DNA of 64,000 nucleotides from Blastocatellia bacterium. Its GTDB lineage: Bacteria > Acidobacteriota > Blastocatellia > Pyrinomonadales > Pyrinomonadaceae. The translations under genes were made by a program, and so were the position numbers. Location: NCBI GenBank assembly GCA_016789265.1, contig JAEUQK010000040.1, positions 1 to 64,000 of the forward strand, written 5' to 3'. Under the pieces are notes generated by a model that saw only the letters and a program-made list of their open reading frames with translations, searched no databases and had not been told where the DNA came from. How positions within the stretch are numbered: position 1 is the first letter of the stretch; every line of letters begins with the position of its first letter. Shown piece by piece: positions 46,630-53,897 of the stretch.

Positions 46630-46950
46630 TCAGACTTGTACGCCCGCCGAGCGTTTAGCAGAGTAGAGCCTTGCCATGCGGACGCAGTTGTCAAAGACCT
46701 TTGCCGTGACATAAACGCTGTCCGGGGCGGTCTCGGTCGTGCTTGCCGCGCGGCCCGCCTTTATCATCCAGCCAGCCGCGGCCGCCGCGTTTAGATCGTA
46801 GGTCGGCGACCACGCCTCGGCCTCGGGGCCGTTGCCCTCGCTGTCAACGATCCCGCTCTGCGCGAGCAGCTCGTCTATCTCGCCGTCGGTCAATTCAGGC
46901 TCGGTCGTCCACGCTGTTATTTTCTTAAGTTTGTCTTTTGGAGTTTCCAT
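46630..46950 (-). CDS. Phage head-tail connector-like protein, 106 aa
   Basis: The start at 46950 (METPKDKLKKITAW) is preferred over 46977. The segment WSPTYDLNAAAAAGWMIKAG is typical of small head-tail adaptor proteins encoded directly after the coat gene in actinophage-like genomes. The N-terminal TDGEIDELLAQSG helix matches too. These proteins form the ring below the portal. It is the last recognisable phage gene here: no tail gene follows, only repeats and the oppositely oriented pilin-like gene. Confidence 0.65.
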   Translation of the reverse strand: METPKDKLKKITAWTTEPELTDGEIDELLAQSGIVDSEGNGPEAEAWSPTYDLNAAAAAGWMIKAGRAASTTETAPDSVYVTAKVFDNCVRMARLYSAKRSAGVQV

Positions 46951-46973
46951 AATTAATAAGTGGAAGAAAATAG

Positions 46974-47097
46974 CCACGAATTTACACGAATTTCACGAAT
47001 GGCGGTCCGGATGGCGAATGGGTCCGTCAACTTTCACCGGGGCCGGTTCACACAGAGGTTCCAATTAGTGTGATTCGTGAAATTCGTGGATGATCCT
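46974..47097. repeat. CACGAATTT periodic inverted repeat
   Basis: CCACGAATTTACACGAATTT plus CACGAAT (46974-47000) faces ATTCGTGAAATTCGTGG (47074-47091) across a 75-bp spacer. It is a second short-period repeat family, placed between the connector and coat genes. Confidence 0.7.
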
Positions 47098-47102
47098 TTA
47101 AA

Positions 47103-47954
47103 TTAAGACTTGCTGGCGATGAGGCAAGCGAGCGCCGTTGGCCGCACGACCTTTGCGCCGTAAACGTGCAGGCCCTTTACCGCGTCGCCGAAACGCTTTT
47201 CTGGTTTGTACGCCGAGAGATCGAGGACCTGTTCGGCGTAGCTCGTCGCCATCGCGTGGCCGGCAAGTATCTTGTACTTCGCGCCGGCCGTATTCGGTAC
47301 GCTGTTCGATTTCAATATCGCGAAACCAGCCGCCTCGCCGACCGCTCCGTTTGCCAGCACGCGGTCCGAACGCAGCGTGCCCGCGTTGATGAACCGGTCG
47401 TCCTTTAGCAGCAAGCCGTGAAACCATGCCGGGACGACGCAAAAGCGGCCCTCGAGCGGGACGTTCGCTTCGTCGAGCAGCACGCCGAGATCGACCAGGT
47501 ATTCATAAGCGTCGTCCTTGGTCGGGACCTTTGGCGTGGTGGTCGAACCGATCTTGTTGCCCGTGGGAACGGCCGTGTCCATGATGCCGGCGAGATAGGT
47601 GTCCGCTTCGTCGCGCAGGGCCCATGCCGCGCGTTTCATGGCTTCGTCCAGCACGTTCACGTTCTGCTGCGCTCGGTCAACGCTGTCCACGAAAAAGTGA
47701 AAGTATTTCTGCCGGTCGATGAGCATCGTCTGTGCCTCATCGGTCAGTATCTCGGGGTCGCCGATGTCCGTGTCCTTTACGTAATCGTCGATCGTCACAT
47801 CGCCGACCGACGCGATCTTGACCGTATTGCCCGCCTCGCGGATCTCGCCCTCATAGTCCCGGTTACACACATTCGCCTGTCCATATACGAGAGACTTTTC
47901 CAATGCCGTGAGCAGCCGCGCTGCCCATACTGTGGGGATAAATGTTAATGCCAT
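47103..47954 (-). CDS. Phage major capsid (P22-coat-like) protein, 283 aa
   Basis: FIPTVWAARLLTALEKSLVY at the start, then EGEIREAGNTVKIASVGDVT and KYFHFFVDSVDRAQQNVNVL, are characteristic of the P22-type coat family with the HK97 fold. The length is typical of its shorter branch. It follows the scaffold gene and precedes the connector gene, the standard head-gene order. A run of heptad-like GAATGGACA repeats lies just upstream (47960-47995). Confidence 0.88.
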   Translation of the reverse strand: MALTFIPTVWAARLLTALEKSLVYGQANVCNRDYEGEIREAGNTVKIASVGDVTIDDYVKDTDIGDPEILTDEAQTMLIDRQKYFHFFVDSVDRAQQNVNVLDEAMKRAAWALRDEADTYLAGIMDTAVPTGNKIGSTTTPKVPTKDDAYEYLVDLGVLLDEANVPLEGRFCVVPAWFHGLLLKDDRFINAGTLRSDRVLANGAVGEAAGFAILKSNSVPNTAGAKYKILAGHAMATSYAEQVLDLSAYKPEKRFGDAVKGLHVYGAKVVRPTALACLIASKS

Positions 47955-48093
47955 AGTTTTTCAATTGAGAGTGGACAATGGAGAATGGACAGTTTCAAAG
48001 CCCTGATCCTGCACGTCCGTAGTGAAAGTTGTGATGTTGGGAAGATACAAGCACGACCATGATGAACAGCGATCGTCCGTCGTCTGTTGTGAT

Positions 48094-48540
48094 CTATCCG
48101 TTTGACAGGGCGGCTTTTACCTCGGCCCAGTCCAACCTTTGTATCTCCGCCGGAGACATACGCGAAAGTGCGTCCTTTGTCAGGCTCGGGGCGGTCTTTC
48201 GGCCCGCACCGCCGTCGATCGAACCGGCCGGCGCGTCCATTCCGAACTGCTCGGGATAGTTCTGTTTCATTTGCTCGATGATCGCCGCGATGTTCGTCGC
48301 CGCTCCGTCGTCGCCGAACTGAATGGCCGCTTTCGCCTGTTCGGACAACAGTTTCGGCGATCTCGCTCCTGCTTTGATCAGCCGGGCTTCGATATCATAT
48401 ACGGCTGTCCGCATACGTAATTCATTTCTTAACGTCTCATTTTCGGAACGTAGGTGTTCCAGGTCAATTACATCGGTTTTCGCGGGCACACTCCCACGTG
48501 TTTCCGACTGTGTATTCAGTTGTGGTGTTTGTTCGTTCAT
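48094..48540 (-). CDS. Phage scaffolding-like protein, 148 aa
   Basis: The start at 48540 (MNEQTPQLNTQSETRG) overlaps the portal stop by four bases (ATGA). The protein is polar, with a coiled coil (LEHLRSENETLRNELRMRTA), a helical middle (AAIIEQMKQNYPEQFGMDAP) and a short C-terminal helix (SPAEIQRLDWAEVKAALSNG) of the kind that binds coat protein. Position between portal and coat, composition and size all fit an internal scaffold. No conserved family signature is visible. Confidence 0.75.
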   Translation of the reverse strand: MNEQTPQLNTQSETRGSVPAKTDVIDLEHLRSENETLRNELRMRTAVYDIEARLIKAGARSPKLLSEQAKAAIQFGDDGAATNIAAIIEQMKQNYPEQFGMDAPAGSIDGGAGRKTAPSLTKDALSRMSPAEIQRLDWAEVKAALSNG

Positions 48541-49823
48541 ATTTTGTTCAGTCCTTCTTCCGCATCGAGCCCAAGTTCGCGCCGGAGTTTGAGGTTCTCG
48601 AGCATCTCGCGTTCGGTCAGCGGAGATGCCGGTTCCCATTCGGTAGTGACCGCCGCATTCGCGTGTCCGGCGATCCTCAGCGCAAAGGTCATCACGTCTT
48701 CCCACACCGTCCCGAACTGTTCCTGCCGGTCCCGCACCTTTGCGACAAAGCGCGTCTCTGCTTTCCGCAGGCTCTCGCCGGATGGAAAGCCGCGCACCTG
48801 CGGCATCAGGTAATAGAGCGGCGTTCCCGTGACCGATGCGATGTCGATACGGAAACCGTCCTTTACTTTCAGAAATTGTTCGAGGTCGGCCGCGGCAAAA
48901 TCGCCGAATTTTGCGTCCGGATCTTCAGCCAGCCAGAGGTGGTCGATGCCGGCCTTGAACGGGGCCGCCGCGTTTCCGTCCTTGTCATACTGGATCTCGA
49001 TACCGGCCGCCCATCGCTGCCGATAGGCGCAGACCTCCATCGCGACAAGCATATCGAGAACGGCTTTGTTCAGGCCGTCCTGGACCGGTATCGCGGGTTC
49101 GAGTTCCGATACGTCGAACGAGCCGATGTCGGCGTTGTTGGCAAAATGGAATACCGGTACGACACCGAAAGGATTGTTCAGAGTGCGCGATTCATCGCGT
49201 TCTTCCGCATTCTTTGACGCGATCGATCGCGCACTCTCAACCGTTGGAGTGAAACTCTCCGCATTGGGCAAAAACCCGTCTTGTGCATCCTTAGAAATGA
49301 ACTTCTCGATGCGGTCGGGAAAGAAAAGGTTCAGGCGGGTTCGCTTGTCACGCGTTCGCCAATACTTTGCGGCCCACTTCACGCGGCCGGGCATTTCTTC
49401 GTCATAGCCGACCGTGCACGTCTCGACAGAGTTCGGAAAGATCTGCACGGCGCCGTCGGCCGCGGGCCAAACGATAACATAGGCGTCACCGTTCTTCAGC
49501 GCCTCTTTGTGCACCTCGCCCGCACGTATCGCCATTCGGTTAGCCCGCCAGATCTCATTGACGTCTGCGCTCAGAGTGCGCGATCTATCGCGTTCTTCAC
49601 TCCGAACGCCGAATCCCGTTATCTTCAGCTTGTCCTTTATCGCGTCGCAGACGGCCGGACACAGGTTCAACGCAAACTCGCGAAAGAGATCGCCGAACGT
49701 GTTCGCAAATTTCTCCGTCGCAAAGCTCAGGCTGTGTTCGCCGGCATAGTAACGGCTGCTTCGCCGATAACGCCCGGCCTGGTTTCTGAATTGTTCAATT
49801 GCTACTTCAATAGTTTCGTTCAT
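48537..49823 (-). CDS. Phage portal protein with two in-frame palindromic repeat insertions, 428 aa
   Basis: The start MNETIEVAIEQFRNQAGRYR and the block FALNLCPAVCDAIKDKLKIT are typical of siphophage-type portals, as is the central LEPAIPVQDGLNKAVLDMLV. The dodecameric portal closes the head vertex and passes DNA. Two places look inserted: RDRSRTLSA (DNA 49573-49593) and ARSIASKNAEERDESRTLN (DNA 49180-49237). Both are translations of the same 21-bp palindromic repeat, which keeps the frame open. They fall in regions where portals usually vary. The gene lies 15 bp after the terminase stop. Confidence 0.85.
   Translation of the reverse strand: MNETIEVAIEQFRNQAGRYRRSSRYYAGEHSLSFATEKFANTFGDLFREFALNLCPAVCDAIKDKLKITGFGVRSEERDRSRTLSADVNEIWRANRMAIRAGEVHKEALKNGDAYVIVWPAADGAVQIFPNSVETCTVGYDEEMPGRVKWAAKYWRTRDKRTRLNLFFPDRIEKFISKDAQDGFLPNAESFTPTVESARSIASKNAEERDESRTLNNPFGVVPVFHFANNADIGSFDVSELEPAIPVQDGLNKAVLDMLVAMEVCAYRQRWAAGIEIQYDKDGNAAAPFKAGIDHLWLAEDPDAKFGDFAAADLEQFLKVKDGFRIDIASVTGTPLYYLMPQVRGFPSGESLRKAETRFVAKVRDRQEQFGTVWEDVMTFALRIAGHANAAVTTEWEPASPLTEREMLENLKLRRELGLDAEEGLNKI
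49180..49237. repeat. REPIN-like inverted pair of a 21-bp palindromic repeat inside the portal gene
   Basis: Unit A (49180-49200) contains GAGTGCGCGATTCATCGCG. Unit B (49217-49237) is its reverse complement with two changed bases. A 16-bp spacer separates them. Each unit is itself a palindrome (CGCGAT-TC-ATCGCG). Two REP units in inverted orientation with a short spacer is the definition of a REPIN. The pair is translated within the portal frame. Confidence 0.8.
49573..49593. repeat. Single copy of the 21-bp palindromic repeat in the portal gene
   Basis: GAGTGCGCGATCTATCGCG differs from unit A by two central bases. It is in the same orientation and reading frame as unit A and is translated as RDRSRTL. 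Confidence 0.8.
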
Positions 49824-49838
49824 AGAACTTTCTTGTTT

Positions 49839-51182
49839 CTAAAAGCCCGCCGCTCCTCGTCCGCCGCGTGCCAACATCTGCACCGCGAGACTAACGGCGT
49901 CTACCTGATCGTCGTGCCGCCCGTGAGGAAAACGACACACCTCGTCCAGAAAATCGTCGATCCAGGGTCCGCGAACGAGCGCGACCTTTCCCGCTTCGGC
50001 ACGCGACGTCCAGGCGTGAGCACGAGTCGTCTTGTCCGTGTCCGGCTTTATGCCGCTGATGCTCCGTCCGGCAAATCTAACCTCGCGCTGCAGTTCCTGT
50101 ACGAACGCCTGTCCGTGGAGGGCCGATTCGATGCAGTGCCGCGTATCACGCTCCTCTATGATCCGCTCACGGATATAACTTCGCTGTTCGGGAAACTCGA
50201 TGCGTTTGTGAAATCCGTCGGCGATGTAAAGAATGCCCGTCCGCGTATCGATCGCGCATCGAAAGCTGGCCGTAAAATCCGCCGTGGTCCTGGTCGAGAC
50301 CGCGAGGTCGTACGCTCGCACCCATCGCAGCCCGTCCGGCGCCCGATCAACGATCGTGCGAAACCAGTCCCGTTTGAAAAGACCGCCGCCGGTCGGCACC
50401 GGCTCCTGCTGATAGAGAGCAGAGAACGAATACGAACCCAGCTTCGATCTGATCCGCAGAAGGGCCGCGCGGTCATAACGTTCGGGGCAAAGAGCGTCAC
50501 CCGGCGAACGGCCGAGCGGATCGTCCGCGTGCTCGTCGGCCAATGCCGCAAGCTTTACGATCTCCCACTGTTCACCGCCTGTTTCGGATTCTTTAATGAG
50601 CCGTCCTGCAAGATCGTCCTCATGCCAGCGTGTCTGTATCAAGATGATCGCGGCGTCAGGTTCGAGCCGCGTGTATATGTCGTCGTTGAACCAATCCCAT
50701 GTGTTCTCTCGATAGGTTTCGGATTCGGCCTGCGCGCGGTTCTTCACCGGGTCGTCAATAATGATCAGTTTTGCACCAAATCCGGTTACTCCTGCCCCAA
50801 CGCCGACGGCGCGAACCCCGCCGCCTTCGCGGGTTTCCCATTCCTCCGCCGACCTTCGGTCCTTAGTGAGTGCTACCTTTCGCTCCTCGACTATCCGTTT
50901 GATGCGGCGGGAAAATCGATTCGCGAGTTTTTGGTTGTAACAACCGAGGATCAGATTTAGTTTGCGGTCCATCTCGATCCTGTAGGCCGAGTAGTGAACA
51001 GTAACGGTCTCTGATTTCGAATGTCTCGGCGGCATGAAGATCATTAGTCGCTTGATGTCACCTTCGGTGATCTTTTTGAGCCTCTCGTAAAGGTGGATCT
51101 GGTGGGCCCAGTTCCACGTAAGGGTTGACGATGCTGATTTGAGCCATTGCTCAAACTCGATCTTCTTTTTCTTTCGGGGCAT
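49839..51182 (-). CDS. Phage terminase large subunit, 447 aa
   Basis: The N-terminal ATPase has Walker A LMIFMPPRHSKSETVTVHYS, Walker B LIIIDDPVKN and the coupling motif IILIQTRWHEDDLAGRL. The C-terminal RNase H-like nuclease begins VRAYDLAVSTRTTADFTASF and has further Asp in DDQVDAVSLAVQML near the end. It packages DNA into the prohead. No small terminase gene is seen upstream. All key motifs are intact, so the gene does not look decayed. Confidence 0.93.
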   Translation of the reverse strand: MPRKKKKIEFEQWLKSASSTLTWNWAHQIHLYERLKKITEGDIKRLMIFMPPRHSKSETVTVHYSAYRIEMDRKLNLILGCYNQKLANRFSRRIKRIVEERKVALTKDRRSAEEWETREGGGVRAVGVGAGVTGFGAKLIIIDDPVKNRAQAESETYRENTWDWFNDDIYTRLEPDAAIILIQTRWHEDDLAGRLIKESETGGEQWEIVKLAALADEHADDPLGRSPGDALCPERYDRAALLRIRSKLGSYSFSALYQQEPVPTGGGLFKRDWFRTIVDRAPDGLRWVRAYDLAVSTRTTADFTASFRCAIDTRTGILYIADGFHKRIEFPEQRSYIRERIIEERDTRHCIESALHGQAFVQELQREVRFAGRSISGIKPDTDKTTRAHAWTSRAEAGKVALVRGPWIDDFLDEVCRFPHGRHDDQVDAVSLAVQMLARGGRGAAGF

Positions 51183-51209
51183 GTACGCTGCTAAGTCTGT
51201 TTGTATCCG

Positions 51210-51713
51210 TCAGCGAAACACCATTCCTGCGGCGACGCCGATCAGCACGTCGCCGATACGTTTCCACGGCGAGGTCTTTTTCTTGTTCAATGCATCGACG
51301 AGTTTGCTTTGCGTTTCGATTACCTTGTCCTTCGCAGCTATCGTTTCGTTTTTTGCGTTGATCGCATTTCGAAGGGCTTCGCTTTCGGCTTTCTGCGTCG
51401 CGGTCAATTCCAAAAGCAGGGAAGTGGTCTGCTTCTCCGTCGCAAGCCTGTCCTTGAGAAGTGCGGTTTCGCTTTCAAGTAATTCGATCAGCCTGCGCGA
51501 CGCCGTCAACTCATCGGCCGCAGCTGAGCACGCGTTCAGAGTGCGCGGTTCATCGCGTTGCGGCTCACCGCCGTGTACCACATGGATATCCGAGTTCTTC
51601 GAGCTTTCCGCAGAGCTCGGCTGCGTTTGCGCCGGCTGTCCGGATACGCTTTGCACGCTCAACATCGCTGCGAGCATTGCCAATGTCACCACTGATCTTC
51701 TTGAGTTCTTCAT
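51210..51713 (-). CDS. Secreted coiled-coil protein of the lysis cassette, possible spanin partner, 167 aa
   Basis: An N-terminal signal peptide (VVTLAMLAAMLSVQSVSGQP) leads to a low-complexity linker, a long coiled coil (ALLKDRLATEKQTTSLLLEL and on) and a C-terminal hydrophobic helix (RIGDVLIGVAAGMVF). Its start lies inside the preceding gene in another frame (149-bp overlap), as in Rz/Rz1 spanin pairs. No clear lipobox follows the signal, so it is not a standard Rz1 lipoprotein. RDEPRTLNA is the translation of the 21-bp repeat at 51538-51558. The role is inferred from position and layout. Confidence 0.6.
   Translation of the reverse strand: MKNSRRSVVTLAMLAAMLSVQSVSGQPAQTQPSSAESSKNSDIHVVHGGEPQRDEPRTLNACSAAADELTASRRLIELLESETALLKDRLATEKQTTSLLLELTATQKAESEALRNAINAKNETIAAKDKVIETQSKLVDALNKKKTSPWKRIGDVLIGVAAGMVFR
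51538..51558. repeat. Single copy of the 21-bp palindromic repeat in the coiled-coil gene
   Basis: GAGTGCGCGGTTCATCGCG differs from portal unit A by one base. It has the same orientation and the same reading frame relative to the gene as the portal units. Confidence 0.8.
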
Positions 51714-51960
51714 CCTGTTTCCTCGCTATCCGGCCGATGCCGGCGATCTCCGCTTCCAGATACTCGATCTTTTGTTTGTGTTCGGCGGCCCGCGATTCCG
51801 CTTCACGCGCCGTCTCTTCCAGAGTTCTCGCTCGTTCCGTTGCGATCTCCACATTGCGTTCCAGCGACCGCAGCCTGACGTTCGAAACTATCGTCGCTGC
51901 CGCTGCGGCCAGGACCGCTGCCGCCGCGACGGCTAATATCAATTTGATCTGATCGTTCAT
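51565..51960 (-). CDS. Rz-like inner-membrane spanin candidate, 131 aa
   Basis: A single N-terminal membrane helix (LILAVAAAAVLAAAAATIVS) is followed by about 80 residues of coiled coil (RNVEIATERARTLEETAREA and on) and a short tail ending GYPCGTRR. This is the architecture of i-spanins, which span the periplasm and disrupt the outer membrane at lysis. Neighbours are a holin, an endolysin and an overlapping secreted gene, which supports the call. No sequence-level family match is visible. Confidence 0.6.
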   Translation of the reverse strand: MNDQIKLILAVAAAAVLAAAAATIVSNVRLRSLERNVEIATERARTLEETAREAESRAAEHKQKIEYLEAEIAGIGRIARKQDEELKKISGDIGNARSDVERAKRIRTAGANAAELCGKLEELGYPCGTRR

Positions 51961-52108
51961 ATTCGTTACTCGAGAGTGCTCAGGCAGGATTCACAGGATG
52001 TAAGTCCATTTCTTGCGGGCTTTCCGGGTATGGACGCATTTCGCGGATACGATTCGAAATATCCTGTCCATCCTGTGCATCCTGTTCCAGTTCTCCCGTG
52101 CATCGGTT
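51961..52108. repeat. ACAGGAT-type repeat cluster between spanin and holin
   Basis: CAGGATTCACAGGATG (51982-51999) faces ATCCTGTCCATCCTGTGCAT and one more unit (52060-52087) in opposite orientation. It is the same repeat family as at 46490-46622, at the other end of the head genes. Confidence 0.65.
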
Positions 52109-52306
52109 CTAATTCTTTGGCTTTTTCTCATCCTTTCTTCTCAGATACATCTGGAGGGCGACATCCACCGTCTTGCCGATCGTGAAGAAAATAACCGGCA
52201 GGATTATCGCCGATACGATTGTCATCAGCGTCTTCATTTCGATCGCGGTAAATATCGAACTTGCCGTGCTCAGCCAGGCCAGCAGAATATTTTTTGTGTC
52301 ATGCAT
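52109..52306 (-). CDS. Holin-like small membrane protein, 65 aa
   Basis: The product has an amphipathic or hydrophobic first stretch (ILLAWLSTASSIFTAIEM), a strong membrane helix (TIVSAIILPVIFFTIGKTV) and a charged tail (YLRRKDEKKPKN). Size and charge pattern fit a phage holin. It overlaps the end of the endolysin gene by 8 bp. The holin role is inferred from the cassette. Confidence 0.65.
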   Translation of the reverse strand: MHDTKNILLAWLSTASSIFTAIEMKTLMTIVSAIILPVIFFTIGKTVDVALQMYLRRKDEKKPKN

Positions 52307-53411
52307 GTTTCCTTTCCTCCCTTATCCTTCCGAGCGCTATCTGTCGATATAGATAGAACGCCGTCAGAGCGCCCGCGATAACCGCGACAACGAGCCAAAC
52401 CTCGCGTGGAATGCCGGCAAGATATCCGCTGACGGCCCAACCCATTTGCCAGATCGTGCCGGCCACGGTCGTCCAAAGCGATTTCGCTTTGTCGGTCCGC
52501 GTTACTGCCGTTTCCACGATCCGCCCGGCCTGATCGACCTTCGCCGCAACAGCATTCACCCCACGCTCGACCTTTTCGAGACAGTTCTCCTCGACACCAC
52601 CGCTCTTCTTTTCCGACACTTCTTCGGCGGCGGGGGCCGCGATCTCTGGACCGCGGCCTTGATGGTGAGTTTCGGGCAGCATGTTGGGAAGGGCTTTGGC
52701 GGGAATGAGGATCGGATAGGCATCGCGGCCCTCGAAATGAGAACGCTTCAGCTGAACGCCGTGGGCTTCCAGCGGCAACTCGAGGTGCCATCGGCCTACG
52801 GCGATCTGCTTCAAGAAAAATTCCGTTCGATAGGCAGTGTTTTTGAGCCTAGGGACGCTTCGAAGCCATCGGTCGCGGATCCGAATATATTCGGTGATCC
52901 ATTCCTTCTCACCTCGGAGGTCAGGTCTCTGTCTTTGAAGTCGATCGCGAAATCGTTCCCACGAACCGTGGATCATCGAATCGCAAACTACCGCAAACGA
53001 GAGCGGCAGCAAGAAACCGAGCCGCGCACATTCATCGAGCGCCGGCCTTATGTAGCGTTCGGTCGCGACCGAGTCCTGTGCTTGACGCATTTCGCTCGTT
53101 ATCGCTGCGGCTTTCAACACCTTTTTCAATCTTGTGTCCGCGGCCATTGCCGAGATCGACGCCTTCGTCGTCCTTTTCAAGGACGGCAATCGTTCGCCTA
53201 TGACTTCACGGCCGATCACGCCTCCACTCTCGATATAAAGATCGACGACTTCATAAAGTGAGCCCGATCGATGCGTGAACTGCTTGATGCCGTATGAAAT
53301 ACCGGCTCCGTCGTTCAAGACAGCACACGCCGCGTAGTCCCCAAACGGTTTGCCCGTCTCAAAAATGTTCACTATCGCGTCAGCGATCCGAATTTCTAAG
53401 TTTGAAAAAAA
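52299..53411 (-). CDS. GH46 chitosanase-type endolysin with C-terminal membrane helix, about 370 aa
   Basis: The start at 53411 (MFFSNLEIRIADAIV) is preferred to the one at 53498. IVNIFETGKPFGDY holds the putative catalytic Glu and VLNDGAGISYGIKQFTHRSG the Asp, the paired acid motif of GH46-like lysozymes found in phages. About 230 residues of catalytic domain are followed by a Pro/Glu linker, a helical stretch (VERGVNAVAAKVDQAGRIVE) and a membrane helix (WLVVAVIAGALTAFYLY) near the C-terminus. A C-terminal anchor is unusual for an endolysin and may hold it at the membrane until lysis. It is the first gene of the module. Confidence 0.78.
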   Translation of the reverse strand, partial: FFSNLEIRIADAIVNIFETGKPFGDYAACAVLNDGAGISYGIKQFTHRSGSLYEVVDLYIESGGVIGREVIGERLPSLKRTTKASISAMAADTRLKKVLKAAAITSEMRQAQDSVATERYIRPALDECARLGFLLPLSFAVVCDSMIHGSWERFRDRLQRQRPDLRGEKEWITEYIRIRDRWLRSVPRLKNTAYRTEFFLKQIAVGRWHLELPLEAHGVQLKRSHFEGRDAYPILIPAKALPNMLPETHHQGRGPEIAAPAAEEVSEKKSGGVEENCLEKVERGVNAVAAKVDQAGRIVETAVTRTDKAKSLWTTVAGTIWQMGWAVSGYLAGIPREVWLVVAVIAGALTAFYLYRQIALGRIREERKHA

Positions 53412-53431
53412 CATATGTATCAAGCCTGCAA

Positions 53432-53467
53432 CAACGTATTGACAAATATACATACGTTGTAGATAAT
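53432..53467 (+). promoter_or_regulatory. Promoter with embedded inverted-repeat operator at the module edge
   Basis: TTGACA (53439-53444), a 17-bp spacer and GATAAT (53462-53467) make a near-consensus rightward promoter. CAACGTAT (53432-53439) and ATACGTTG (53452-53459) are exact inverted arms 12 bp apart that cover the -35 box and spacer. A dimeric repressor there would block the promoter, and it is also close to the endolysin start on the other strand. Confidence 0.7.
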
Positions 53468-53610
53468 ACAACGGACGGACGATATTGGGTGACACCAAAT
53501 GATTTACTTCTCGTCGCCGCTTACATATCGCCCGGCCATGTTCAATCTAAAACAGGGGGGAAAAAACCGATAGTTGTAGGTTTAAGCTATTCTGAGAATT
53601 TAGGAGTTCA

Positions 53611-53868
53611 ATGAGATTTATGAAGGACAAAATGCAACAAATAGATGAAAATAGAGTGCGCACGAAGTTAAGGCTGAGTGAGATCGAACGCTTGATCCGC
53701 AAACACCGGATACTTGTACCGCCGCCGTCCAGGCCAACGCTCATATCTTTCTGCGAAGACGGGACATTCGATACGGTGGGGAAGACAAAGTTCGGCTGGC
53801 TCGTCTTTGAGGACTCATTTTGGCGATGGGTCAAACGCCTTGACGGCGAGTCGAACGGTTTGAAATAA
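53611..53868 (+). CDS. Hypothetical protein, 85 aa
   Basis: The ATG at 53611 follows AGGAG by 5 bp. The product is basic at the N-terminus (RVRTKLRLSEIERLIRKHRI) and aromatic near the end (FGWLVFEDSFWRWVKRLDG). I do not recognise it. It would be the first sizeable gene after the regulated promoter at 53439-53467, so it may belong to the phage module's control side. It lies 29 bp before the NRDE gene. Confidence 0.5.
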   Translation: MRFMKDKMQQIDENRVRTKLRLSEIERLIRKHRILVPPPSRPTLISFCEDGTFDTVGKTKFGWLVFEDSFWRWVKRLDGESNGLK

Positions 53869-53897
53869 AACGTTAGGGCAATAGGATTATCTATGTT

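Larger units (their letters stand above)
46630..53411 (-). mobile_element. Compact head-plus-lysis phage module without tail or integrase
   Basis: All genes run on the minus strand in one direction: endolysin, holin, spanin pair, terminase, portal, scaffold, coat and connector, with four-base or small overlaps. Motifs are intact. No small terminase, tail, baseplate, integrase, repressor or replication gene is seen on either side. It may be a truncated prophage, a tail-less capsid-forming satellite or a gene-transfer-agent-like unit. Confidence 0.7.

Noticed and set aside
49281-50960. Long plus-strand frame of 559 codons
   Set aside because: It is antisense to the portal and terminase genes, which have intact motifs; composition is that of a shadow frame.
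52446-53261. Plus-strand frame of 271 codons
   Set aside because: It is antisense to the GH46-type endolysin and has no recognisable pattern.
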